A stretch of 64,000 nt of DNA from Nansenia antarctica. Lineage: Eukaryota; Chordata; Actinopteri; Argentiniformes; Microstomatidae. The position numbers and the translations under genes were made by a program. Of this stretch, positions 34,113 to 46,145 are shown in pieces (positions within the stretch are counted from its first letter, which is position 1; every line of letters starts with the position of its first letter). Below the pieces are notes generated by a model, which saw only the letters and a program-made list of their open reading frames with translations, was not told the origin of the DNA and ran no database searches. Location: positions 56,043,655-56,107,654 of the forward strand of contig OZ022341.1 of NCBI GenBank assembly GCA_963989245.1, written 5' to 3'.

Positions 34113-36326
34113 ATGGCGGTGCTTCTTGAAACAACACTAGGGGATATCGTCATTGATTTATTTACAGAAGAAAGACCTAAAAGTAAGAAAACATATTGCG
34201 GAGTAATAAGCACCACACTTTTGATTTTAAACAGTGTAGCTACATTGGATGTAATTCAAATTACTCAGCAAGAGAAACCTCAGTTTTAGAGGTGGCTAAC
34301 TTCTGCTAGCTAAATGAGCTATGTTGTTGTAGCCAAATGATATTGTAACCAAAGTGAATGGTGGCTGGTCCTGGTTCAGGGCTGGTCCTGGTTCAGGGCT
34401 AGCTAGATGGAAGTGGCCAGGGAGGTGGGACATTCCGCAACGCACTGATGTGGAAATGCATAATAATTATGCAATAGCATACTTGTGAAATGGCATATTC
34501 TACTGTTTGCCCAGTCTAACCTCCTCGTTTCATTATCCTGTTTTCATTATTGTGCTCTCATGATGGCCATCTGCTTATTCTGTAGCTTCCCTGAATTTCC
34601 TGAAGTTATGCAAAATCAAATTCTACAATTACTGCCTCATTCATAATGTTCAGGTAAGACATACTCAAAACAAGTTTTATGTCATATTAGTTAGCACCAA
34701 TAGACTCTGACCTCAACAGAACAATCTAAAATACATACATAGTGATATTAAGTTAATGTGTGAAGTGTCATCTAATCTGATATGGTTCCCTTACATTAAC
34801 TGGGGGTTCCCTCATCCCTTCAGAGAGACTTCATTGTGCAGACTGGGGATCCCACAGGGACAGGCCGCGGTGGGGAGTCTATCTTCGGGTCAGTCCTCTT
34901 CTTCATCAACATCAACATCATCTTCATCAACATCATCTTCATCAGCAGCAGTAGCAGCACTATACTGCAGTTCTGTATGTCTTACAGGAATGTTTCATAT
35001 GACACTGCATGATAGTAATGCAAGAATATTTTCTTTTTACTATCCTCAGCAAACTTTATGGGGACCAGGCACGCTTCTTTGACTCAGAGAAAGTACCACG
35101 GATCAAACACAGAAAGAAGGGGATGGTCTCCATGGTGAACAATGGCAGCGACCAACATGGTTCTCAGGTTGGTGAAACTGCCGGTGAAAGAGGTTGTGTG
35201 CATAGGCAACAAGAATTCATTTATTGATACAGTACAGAACCACTTCACTTAGGCCTAACTGAAACCTCTTCAGCTCTTATATAAGGGACCTGAGGCTTCA
35301 ATGAGTTCCCTCCACTTTTTACAAGGAAATGTTTTTCAAGGACCCTAACATTATATTGATGCCGTCGATATTAACCGTTTTACAGTGAAGTATCATGTTT
35401 CTCAGATCAATGCATGTATCTGAATGGGTCGTGTCAGTTTATTTGTGCTGTTATGACTTTTCTCTCCAGTTCCTTATCACAACCGGTGAGAACCTGGACT
35501 ACCTGGACACGGTCCACACTGTGTTCGGAGAGGTGTCAGAGGGCATGGATGTGGTGGCCAAGATCAACGAGACCTTTGTCGACAAGGACTTCATCCCTTT
35601 CCAGGATATCAGGTCAGTCGGTTGCATTTCCTTGGCGTGGTATTGCTTCTGTACAGCAAGAATCTCCCAACATAAAGTGACAAGAAGGTGTGTTGTGAGA
35701 GATTTTTGTGTCATTTTGCAGGATAAACCACACTGTGATCCTGGATGACCCCTTCGATGACCCTGCCAACCTACCGGTACCTGATCGCTCTCCTGAGCCT
35801 ACCAAGGAGCAGCTGGATGTGAGTGGACGTTGCACAAAGCAACCATGTGTCCCTTTCAGAACAAGGAACAACGATGCAATCTGTCATTTGTGAACAGCCC
35901 CTAACTGTCCACCCCGTCTTGTGCAGAGTGGTCGAATCGGAGCAGATGAGGTGATAGACGACACAGAGGGGAAAGAGGCTGGGGTGCTTGATGAGTTGCT
36001 GAGGGAGAAAGAAGCAAAAACCCAGGCCATCCTGCTGGAGATGGTGAGGAGCTTCATCTGTTCATCTGGCCACCTAGCCCTGTAGACAAGAGAATGTCCA
36101 AATACATTCAAGAGTTCAGTAGTGATGTCAGGAGAGATTGTTATTATGTAATATGTATTGTTATTATTATGTAGTATTGTTAGGACCCCCTCGAAAACGA
36201 GATGGCACATCTCAAGGGGTTTTATCCTAATAAAAGAAATTTAACACAACACAAAAATTGTAAATTGCTAGTATATATTAGTGTCAGTAGATTATAGATT
36301 ATACAATGGTTTGATGAGTTGTGATA

Positions 36327-36362
<36 letters not shown>

Positions 36363-38649
36363 ACGCTTACTTGTGTTCAAGGTGGGTGATCTCCCTGATG
36401 CGGATGTAAAACCTCCTGAGAATGTTCTGTTTGTATGTAAGCTGAACCCAGTGACCACAGACGAGGATCTGGAAATCATCTTTTCCCGCTTCGGAACCAT
36501 TAAATGGTATGACGCTTCCTTTCATTGTCTGAGATCAAAGTACTGGCCTACATAACCCTACCACTTTTTAAAAGGTAGAATACACTTAAGTCTGCATTGC
36601 CGGTAGTTCAACAGAAACATTACTGTGACTTTTCCTAAATGTTAACATGTTTATATTTTGGTGCAGTTGCGAAATCATCAGAGACTGGAAATCAGGAGAG
36701 TCCCTATGCTATGCTTTCATTGAATTTGATAAGGTTAGTTATGTCTTGATTTCCACTTAAATCCATTACCATGAATGACCAAAAAGGCTTCATAGAGAGA
36801 AATATACACTATATTAACAATTTTCCACTCATGTGACACGTTCGAATGCTTTGGTCCTCATATCGGGATCCGATCAGACTTTTCTTTTGAAAAATGTGAA
36901 TACATTTCCGCATTGTTGAAAATCAATGACACTCGAAACGTTGAAATGTAGTTCCGTCTTTCAAAAGAAGAACGATATGAGGACACATTAGAATGTGTCA
37001 TTTACACTTCTGAGCAAGAGAGTGTAGTTACCACTTATAGCAATAGAGGGCATCAATGAGTCAGAGTTGAGAGACTTTTCCGTTGAGAGGATGGTAGGTT
37101 TTGTTTGTACTGAATTTATCATTTAAACTATAACTGATTTAATTTTACTCAATGAATAATAATTGTATTCTAAACCAACATACCTAAGGGCTCATTATTG
37201 ACCCTCTTTGAGCTGACATTTATTTCTATTGTCTCAACAAAGGAGGAGGACTGTGAAAAAGCCTATTTTAAGATGGACAACGTGCTCATAGACGACCGGC
37301 GCATACATGTAGACTTCAGCCAGTCTGTCTCAAAGATCAAATGGAAAGGAAAAGGTATCCTCATTATAACACGATTCCTTTGTTTAAATGTTGATGTTTT
37401 GTATGCTCTACTGTTTGTCATTTCAGAAAAGGCATTTTAAACTGAACCCTTCTCTTGTGTTTCTCCAAAAAAGACTTCCCTCTGGCAACAGGTCAATGGT
37501 TTTAGTTCCACATACAGTAAGAGGTATTGAAAATGAATAGTGAACCCTTCCAAGTAGCAAACGTTACCACATCCTCTCTTGTTTTCTAGGTGGGAGGTAT
37601 TCCAAGGATGACTTCAAGACCTTCGAAAAAGATGAGGACAGCCGATCCAAATTAGCTCTTAAGGATAAAGTCAAGCCCAAACAAGAGTATCCTTGCACTT
37701 TTAGATGCCCATTTGAATGGAATTCTACATTGTTTGTCGCTATTATTGATCTAAAGTGTCCTCTATTCGACCCACAGATACATTACATACATTGAATGTA
37801 TCACTCTAGGTATATTTTAAAATATAACAATATATATTTACCCCAACCCATGTATTATTAATTGTTACATACAGTATAGGGTTTCAGGGAGTTAGATACC
37901 AAACTTGTAGACTGTCTCTGATGTTATCTAAACTATTGCAAGCCTTTGAAGTGGCTGTCTGGCCAGTTTAAACTTTGGTTTATGTTTCAGGAATTACTCA
38001 CTCTACTTCCTTGAATTTGCCCTAACCTTCCCAAAAGCTCCAAGTATGACCTGGTTTTAGAGGAAGAGGAAGAAGGGCCAAGCCTTCAGCTCAATGAGAA
38101 AAAGCACTCAAAAAAGAAGCACCATCACTCAGACGACGAGGACAGCAGGAAGCCAAAGAAATCTAAGGTTGAAATGTTCCCTTGCTTTCTTTTTTTGGGG
38201 GGGGGGTGCAACTGGACTTTATTTTTTTTTTTCTTTTACTGTTTCACAATAGGTATTCACTCCCGCCGTTGTACAGTAAGCATGATTCATGAGATTTGGA
38301 AATGTGGTCTTTATCTTTTCATGTAGGAACCGGTTACGCAGTGTCATCACACACACACAGTTTGATTTGGCTACCACTAATGTTTTCTTTACCTCTGTCA
38401 TCTCATCTCCTTCCCTTCCACACCCTCCAGGACGGCGAGGAGGGCAGGCGAGAGAGAAAGGGAGGCCGGCAGCGCTCTCATTCCCGGTCTCGCTCCAGGG
38501 ACAGGGACAGAGACCGAGACAGAGACGGACACCACAAACACAGCAAGCACCGGCAGGAGGCACGTGACAAGGCCCACGGGCGCAGAGTCAAGAGCCGTAG
38601 TCGCTCACCCAGGAAGTCTAAAGACAAAGAGAGAAGCAGACACCGGTGA
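34113..38649 (+). CDS. ppil4: ppil4, peptidylprolyl isomerase-like 4
   Basis: Nuclear cyclophilin-RRM protein linked to the spliceosome. Exons: 34113-34182, 34586-34653, 34824-34888, 35050-35167, 35470-35612, 35722-35818, 35927-36043, 36382-36506, 36667-36733, 37243-37354, 37590-37686, 38038-38167 and 38431-38649 (stop TGA). Phases match, giving 475 aa; human is 492 as I recall. Cyclophilin-like domain about 1-160 (MAVLLETTLGDIVIDLF, VQTGDPTGTGRGGESIFG, NNGSDQHGSQFLITTGENL). RRM about 240-318 (VLFVCKLNPVTTDEDLEIIF, YAFIEFDKEEDCEKAY). C-terminal Arg/Ser/Asp-rich tail (SRSRSRDRDRDRD). The start is fixed by the conserved N-terminus; an upstream in-frame ATG at 34080 falls in the promoter and is less likely. 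Confidence 0.97.
36332..36360. repeat. (GT)n microsatellite
   Basis: About 14 GT units in the ppil4 intron ending about 20 bp before the acceptor of exon 36382-36506. Confidence 0.85.
36834..37000. repeat. Palindromic element in ppil4 intron
   Basis: The inverted ends tgacacgttcgaatgctttg and …attagaatgtgtca frame tcctcatatcg/cgatatgagga arms. The centre (tgttgaaaatcaatgacac) is shared with the lrp11- and tab2-intron palindromic elements although the ends differ. Confidence 0.7.
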
Positions 38650-39209
38650 GAGAGAGGAGGAGGAGGAGGAGGAGGAGGAGGAGGAGGAGGAGGAGGAAGA
38701 AGAAGAGATCAGATTCCCATCACTGTGATCCCTACTACCACTTCCACCTTCATGTCTGAAAGCACATCAGGAACTCACAACAGACCTATCTCCCCACAGC
38801 CGCCGCCTCTCACGTCGCATTTACATGTATTTTCTTCTGGGAAATGTGACGTGATCACTTTCAAACGACACACCCTCTCTCTCAGTGTTAAGGGCTTTGT
38901 TCATTATGAATAATGGGGAACAATAAGTATCCTTAAACCTGACCTGCTGGATTCCTAGGAGGTCATTCGGAGACGTCTGTGAAGCATTGTCCCAGTCAGT
39001 CTGTCTGTCAACATGCACGCACTTTTCATCGTGAAACTGTTCTAGTCATCAGTGTTTTGAAGATCTGTCTATTTCTTTTTGGACTGACATGCCCCCCCCC
39101 ACATCCACTCTCCTCTGTCAATCATAAGACTAGTGAACGGTCTTCCCCCGTGATTGTTTATGTGTGACCTTTGCCTGTAGTTTTGTATGGCTTTTCTACA
39201 CTGAATAAA
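38650..39209 (+). other. ppil4 3'UTR with (GAG)n tract
   Basis: Begins with a (GGA)n/(GAA)n purine run at 38650-38706 directly after the stop. Poly(A) signal AATAAA is at 39204-39209. Confidence 0.7.
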
Positions 39210-42200
39210 TACAGGCATGGAAAACATGACTTGTTTGTCTCTTCTTTGTTGAGGGAAGTCCCTGTGTCATCCTCCGCCACTTTCACCCCCACCCCCCACA
39301 CTCTACCCCCTCAAAGTTTAACAGTGTAATATTACTGTAACATGGTGATACCTCCTCTCCTTACACCTTCCTCAATGGAAATGAGTAGAAAGACCAAGCT
39401 GTGGTTGCTGAAATGTGTGTGGGTCACATTCACATTCACAGATGAACCATCCTGTCTTGGTGACAGTTTGACATTTTTGTGGTCTTTGTGTATTGGCAGT
39501 CCTATCAAGAGAGCTTAACTAAATCATGTGTGAAGTATATTAGGGATATGTGTGGTGGAAACCAAAGGAGAGCTAGATGTAATTCAATACAGACCGACCT
39601 AAAGTGTTCACAACAACGTTTTCAGCATTGGCAGCAGAGAAGAATAGCACAGTGTGGTGTGCACCGTATGTGTAGCTGAGTTTTCCACTGGGACTCTCCA
39701 AGCACGATGCTGCGGGTCACTACCACTTCTAGCCCCCTCAGAGTTCCCTGAATGAAAAACCAGAGACCCTGGCCAACATTTACCATATTTGGTCTGCTGT
39801 CATTTGGAATCATATCACTTTGGTTGTTTCTCAGAATGAGATGCCATTTTGAACCTCCCCATAATGGACTGTTTTTAGCTAACATCTTGTGAGTATGGGG
39901 GTGGGGGTGAAACCAAATGGTGGTGGGAGGGAAGCCGGTGAAGCTGATCGTGGTTAAAGTTGTTTAAACACTGTATGAGGAAGAGAGAGAGAGTACAGAG
40001 TGGAAAAAAAGAACATTGTATTGTTTCACTCCCCCAGATCTAACCACACCTCAGAGACTTCAACAACTCACAGTACCTGACAATACAATGAAACTATATT
40101 TATCTTCCTAGTTAGTTTGACAGTTTACTGTAACTGACAGCAAACGTTCTTTAAAATATATATATATAATGACAGCCAAAGGAACTTTTTAGGATCCTCT
40201 TGATTGATGATTCCCATCACTGAACAGACAGTATGAGGAGGGCCTGATGGAAAAAGGAGCGTTCACTGGCCTTAGGTAATCAAACTCCACAATGAGATAA
40301 TTTGTTCCACAGACAGGTGTAAACAGGTAGAGATTAGTCTCTGTGAGAACTACTGTCGGTATGTATTTGTGTGTGCAAGTGTCTGTCCTCTAAGTGCCAA
40401 GCAGGGGAGGCTGGTGGAGGTAGAAATCAGAGGACGGGCTCATTGTATTGCATGGGATGAGGAATAGTATAAAAAATGCTTGTGCTAAGAATAAAAGCAG
40501 ACAAGATTAGACATACAGTAGGTCAGTCTTGTACATGTCAAGGATCCAAAGCTGAGTTGAGATGTTTCAAAAGTGTGAACAACTCTCAAACACTTCAGTG
40601 ATAGGTAGGAAGTGTGCAAATGTAGAGATGTTCTCCTATGACAAAGTGTAGGTCGGTTAACAGGAATCCTGTCAGATTCAGTTTTTTTTTTCTTCTTCAT
40701 TTTGTGGTGAGGCGAGGCCCTCTTTTTTTGTTTTATCTGATGAGTATCAAACCACTCAGAGGAGGTAGTGAAGGCGGCTCCCCCTGTGGTATAGTACAAG
40801 TCAGCGAAGGGTCGACAGTTCTCTCCTTGCCTCCCCTCCACAACCGTGAAGTGCCACTGTATTTGAATGTCACATCTCATACGGGTTGTCCCTCTAGTTA
40901 GTCTCACACACACACACCTGATTCTTTGAATACACAGCAATGCTGAACCAGGAAACGCTTTCGCAAACTGCACAGCTCAACATGCCCAGGCGTCCCAGAG
41001 GAAGGTCATGTGATTATCATGCAGTAACCTGTTATGGTAACATACACCATAACAATCTGTGCTCTGTCTCTTCTCCTTTTTCATGAACATGTGGAGGAAA
41101 CACATAGCATTTTAGGAACTGAAAGCATAGCATGTTTTTTTTAATTTTTTCCAATGTGGCAGATGATTTATTTTTCACTATGCATATAGTGCCTCACTGA
41201 ACACACACCAATAGTATCATCTGTGGATATATTGTGTCTTGTTGTGTCTTACACTTAAGTCATACAGGATGCAATTCCTGATTCCTTGGAATCTCTGCTC
41301 GGTGTTGTAAAGGAGCTCGAAAATGTCTGTCACTCACTTTTATTACCACACAATTTGAATGAGCCGGAGGAGCTTCACATTGCTGTTGTACTTTAACCGC
41401 ATTTATGCAAAATATTTGAACTGTACCAACTGGACCACACAACCAATTGTGTAGAAAATTGTGTTTTAGCTCACTGCATTATCCAATTCCAGTATAGTAT
41501 TATATTTTCCATATACATGATTTCTTCCGTGTTTGTTTATCATGCAGAAATGTACAGTATGTGAGTAATCATTGAATTTGTATTTGAGTGCACTGAATTC
41601 TTCTTTGTAAACCTAATATATATGGCCCAACACTTTTGTATTTGTTTATTGTATTGTCTGTATTTTCTGCACTATCATGCCTACCTGTGATGTATATAGT
41701 GAAAATACCGCCGCTCATCCGTTATCAGACTTTGCTGAGGTGCTGGAACTGAAGTATATCAATAGAGTGCAAAATAACAGTAGTTTATTGCGAGCTTTCG
41801 GTCATAGACCTTCTTCAGACCTTCCTGTGATGTATAAAAAAAACATTCTCACAAAATAAAGCATTCATTCATTCAGTTGAGCTGACTCCCAGATGCAGTA
41901 GGTGGACTAGGTGTTTAGCATTCCTGTGATATAGTACTAGTACATACGTGCATGCAATATCCCACTATAGAATAGCTTTGAATTCTCAACTGAAGGCTTT
42001 ATTGTTATTCTGAAGAGTCAGCAATTGAGGGTGTGGAAATCTTCTTGGGTCCAACTGGCGACTCCATGCTCAATGCTTGTCCGTCTGAGTTATTAACACT
42101 ACAGTCACTCCAACCCTAGAGACGTTTTAATGGAACTCTATTTACAACACTGTAAAACCAGTACTAGATCAGCAGGAACCCAGCCTCACCCAGTCACTGT

Positions 42201-43080
42201 TAGACACCGTAACGCCACACCAGGAAAAAGAGGAGCAGGGGAGAGAGAGAGAGAGAGAGCTCACTCTGGGCCCCTTACACAAGCACCTGGACCCAGAGGC
42301 TCTGCAAGAGCTCCGATAAGGAAGTGAAATTATTGCATTAGGCTGTCTTTTGCTTCCCTGCTGGTGTGGTCTGAGCAAAGTCTCAGGCGACTTCCTCATA
42401 TGACTAATAAAAGCACACACAGGTTTGTCTCTCAGTATGACTGAGGTAGCTCAGTCATTCTTTAAGAGGCTCTCTCCCAGGAAGGTGGAAGCTTCGACCT
42501 ACCATTCACCTGAGACTGTGAGTAAACGATTATGTATCTGCAAAGGGTTTACTCTTCTTTATGTGATACAGTAGCTAAGTGGCTGTCTATGTCTTTTTTT
42601 TTATTCAAGGAAACTACCGCACTATGTGCCAGTGTTCTTTCCATCTACACTGAGAGTAGCCTGTCAGTCAGTGAGATAATTAGTTGTGATTGGTCAGAAA
42701 CAGGCTTTTCAAGGGGAGCTTCATACGACCGGCGTCTCAGGGCAAGTGGATCTTTGTCTAGTCTTGTAGAAGTGCTGCTGTGTGTGAGTGCAGCGGTGAG
42801 AAGGATGTGGTTTAGTGCAGAGTGAAGATGTGCAGAGTTGTTCTCACGTGCAGAGGGGGGAACCTTGCTGTAACTGAAATTCATGGTCAACATATTATCA
42901 CAGGTGTAAACCGGCTGAGGGATTTTGCATTCATACTGGCTCATAAATGCTCCTTTATGATACTTGATTAAAACTTGACAATGCTTGTCATTTTGTGTTA
43001 TTTAATTTTCTTCCTTCACACCGTTTGTTTTACATCCCAAATCATTCTAAAACTAAATAAGTAATTAAAACTCTTATCTC
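39210..43080. other. Gene-poor intergenic region
   Basis: No gene is recognised. A diverged dispersed repeat near 40403-40480 (ggggaggctggtgg … gaggacgggctcattgta) resembles one I recall as common in salmonid-type genomes. A minus-strand segment at 41791-41818 has a hammerhead-like core. The rest is AT-rich unique-looking sequence with (GA)n at 42241-42259. Confidence 0.5.
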
Positions 43081-44590
43081 GAGGCTTCCGGTATGATGGC
43101 GGAGTGATTAGTCGCACATTTTCAGTCTCTCTCAACTCTGCAAAAATAAACCCTCAGAAATCATATTTCAACAAATATATTCAAGGTAATATAGAAGAGA
43201 AATAATAAAGAGGTCGGTTAGATAAAGAAAATCGAGCCAAAAGGTGATTAAAAGTAACAAAATGGATTCGGGCCCTGACAAGAGTGAGGGAACACGAGGA
43301 GAGAAGCAGGGAACGGGTTCAGAGCCAGCTACCCTGAACCAACTTGTTGAAGTGCAAGCACCCATAATTAAACAACTGAGTGAGGTTAAAGAAGAAGTTA
43401 AAGGGGTAAAACAGGGAATAAGCGATGTGAAGAGGGAGGTGATGGAAGAGCTCGCCAGGTTCCGGAGGGAAATCGACAACAAATTCGAAGGGATTAATGC
43501 CGACGTTAAAATACAGAGTGACAACATGGCCCAGGCGCGCATAGCGGAACTGGAGGAATGGCTAAGAGGATGATGCTAGACGTGACGGCCCAGGCACAAC
43601 GACTGCAAGAGAAGACAACGGACCTCGAGGGGAGGTCGAGGCGGAACAATATTTGCATCTTTGGCATACCGTAGGGCACGGAGGAGAATTCGACTGGCAA
43701 GTTCCTGGAGCGCTTTTTATCCACCGAACTCGAGCTACCTAGCGACACCCCACTCCAGATACAGAGAGCACACAGAGCCCTGGCGCAGAAACCACCTCCG
43801 AACGCACCCCCCAGGTCAATGGTGGTAAACTTCCGGTTTACAGTTTGAAACGAAGGAGATGGTGCTCAGTCATGCTTGGAGAAAGAAAATACTCGTGGGA
43901 GAGAAGAGGGTGTTTTTTGACCATGATTATGCAACTGAAGTGGTCCAGAAGAGAAGGGAATACGCGGCCATAAAGAAGATATTGAAAGAGGAAAAGATCC
44001 GTTTCCAAACCCCGCTGGCGAGGATGCGAATCCACTGGGAAAGCGGAGTGAAAACGCATGACAGCGCAGAGGACGTGGCGAGAGACATGGCGGGCAGAGG
44101 ATACGAGGTGGGTCTCCCAGGAGAAGGCACCGCGACTACAGAGAGGGAGAAGACGCGACACCGGGCAGAGTGGCAGCAGACGAGGGGAAATAAGCCGGGG
44201 AGGAGCGCAGCGGCTGCCGCCAGGGAGAAGCTGAAGGATTTCCGATGGGGGAAATGAGCCTGATTTGCTGACATGAGCGGGTGTCTTGAAGGGACAACCA
44301 GATGGCCTACAAGGTATGTTTAAAACAGTCAACGGACCTCTAATAAAGTAATTGTAATAGTTGCCGTTTGAGAGAGACTGAACTAACAGAGTTGGACATT
44401 ACTAGACGGAGTGAAACCCTTTGGAAAGGGTGTGATTTCGGTCCTAAGGAGGGGCCCTTTCTGAGAGGGAGGGGCCCTTCCTGAGAGGAAGGATACCCCC
44501 TCGACCTACCAACGGGACTTGGGGAAAAAGTCATCCCCTTTTTGGGAAGAAGTGTATGTTCTGTTTTATTGCTCATTATTTTTTGTTGCC
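43081..44590 (+). pseudogene. L1-type retrotransposon 5' fragment with broken ORF1
   Basis: Starts with a 5'UTR-like sequence (tccggtatgatggcggagtg). Then comes an ORF1-like region: 43244-43573 is rich in heptad-like charged sequence (LSEVKEEVKGVKQGISDVKR), and a second block at 43859-44257 (WRKKILVGEKRVFFDHDYAT, SGVKTHDSAEDVARDMAGRG) matches the RRM/C-terminal part of L1 ORF1 proteins. The two blocks are separated by a frame change, an internal TAG near 43673 and a further frame change before 43859. ORF2 is absent. Plus strand and inactive. The 3' limit is uncertain. Confidence 0.75.
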
Positions 44591-45106
44591 TTCGTCATAA
44601 CATTAAATAATGATCAGTTATCATACCATTCATATCATATCATTACAACACACAAGACTAAACCATACCCATGGATACAACATACATACAACATACCTGA
44701 ATGTGCAAACAAAATGATGGTTATTTAAGTGCTATGGTAGGCTCCAGCACAAAACAGCTCTCACCCCTGCATGTCAACAAAACAAAACATTCAGAACACG
44801 CCACATTGCCTCCGCCATAATATTAGCTCACGTTAACTGGCTGGCAAAGTAGCTAACTAGCTGTTAGCTAGTTAGCTCACAACTTTATCCATCCATAAAA
44901 TACAAAAAAACTAAACATAACTCAAAAGTAATGGCATGAAAACAATGGTAGACATTCATCTCAAATAATACATTCGGTTTATATTAGTGGCAATTACACA
45001 GAAAATGAGATACAGGTTGGGGACTTATCTATTCAAGATACTCGTGGTCGCTGGGAAAAAGGCTATCACAAGGAAATGGGGTACGGAAGACCTACCTACT
45101 CAGGAC

Positions 45107-45277
45107 CACACCGGCAGTTCCGAACGCTGGTTCGCGTTCGCGAGCCGAAACCTCCGAACGTTGGCGCTGTCTGGCGAACGATACACTGGTATGAACGCGG
45201 GCTCGTTCGCCAGACAGCACCAACGTTCGGAGGTTTCGGCTCGCGAACGCGAACCGGCGTTCGGAACTGCTGGTGTG
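45107..45277. repeat. CpG-rich near-perfect hairpin
   Basis: Arms of about 74 bp (45107-45180 and 45203-45277) pair with only a few mismatches around a loop of about 22 bp. The arms contain ttcgcgttcgcgagccgaaa and its complement and many CpG sites, unlike the surrounding AT-rich DNA. No coding function is evident because the readings on both strands are mirror images. Possibly a young MITE. Confidence 0.85.
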
Positions 45278-46145
45278 AAAGAGGCCTGTGGACTTTAGCT
45301 TCACTGATTTTCATTGTTCTTTGTCACTGTGACTATCACCATGGCATCTATGATTGGTAAATACATTCCTAATCACGCAGAGATAAATGGATTGTAATGT
45401 CTTTTTTGCTATTCTTCCATACTCAGAGTAGAGCATCATTGTACTGTATGTAATTGTGTGTGCCTATACACAAAAGGTGAAAGATTGGTTGTGTGCCATA
45501 TGTCTCTCTCTTCACCCTCCTAGTCAGAAGTGAACAGTCTCTTTGTATAAGGACTCTTGGGGTTTTCCGGCCTCTCTTATATCAAGGACTCGTCTGACTA
45601 GGGAGTGTGAGGTTCGGCATTTACAAGATAATAAGCACAGATAGCACCATTATGTTTTGGTTCATTGAGGGTGACATTTTCATTGATTCCAGTGATGTAT
45701 ATTTGTTATGACGACTGCTGTCAGGGACAAAATTAGATCTGTTTTTTTATGTTGACCCTCCTGAGACTGGGGGCTTTCTCGACCAGTATGACGTGAGTGG
45801 GTGAGAGTGCATACGTGTGCATTCATGAGGTTGTGGAAGTGTAAGTAGATTCTATCTCTGTGCACCAAACCACAGAGTCAAAGTCTCTGAAAACCCCTGT
45901 GACTCCACCACGGGCTTCCTGTGTTTACAGTGTACGAGGATGCCTCTCCCGCCCCTTTTGCACCTGTCAATTCTTCCAAAACTGACGCCGTTGCTGTGGA
46001 GACCATGATGAGATAGAAAAAGAAGGTGATGAGGATCCCCCACAGACAGTCCTGAGAGGAGCTGGGAGGTGTAACACCTACAGTACTCAGACCCAGAGAC
46101 CCAGAGAGACGGAGCCAGAGCCAACAGAGAGCCTATACCGCCAGC
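45278..46145 (+). promoter_or_regulatory. Upstream region and probable 5'UTR of zc3h12d
   Basis: An acceptor-like gtgtttacag at 45921-45930 suggests that a 5'UTR exon runs from 45931 into the coding start at 46146. The upstream promoter was not identified. Confidence 0.45.

Noticed and set aside
34367..34402. Direct repeat ctggtcctggttcaggg in ppil4 intron 1
   Set aside because: Simple two-copy local duplication with no link to a splice site or element.
44840..44880. GCTAGC/TTAGCTAG-rich palindromic stretch
   Set aside because: Similar motifs recur at 14170, 24090 and 33655 and are common low-complexity sequence in fish introns; no defined ends or target duplication.
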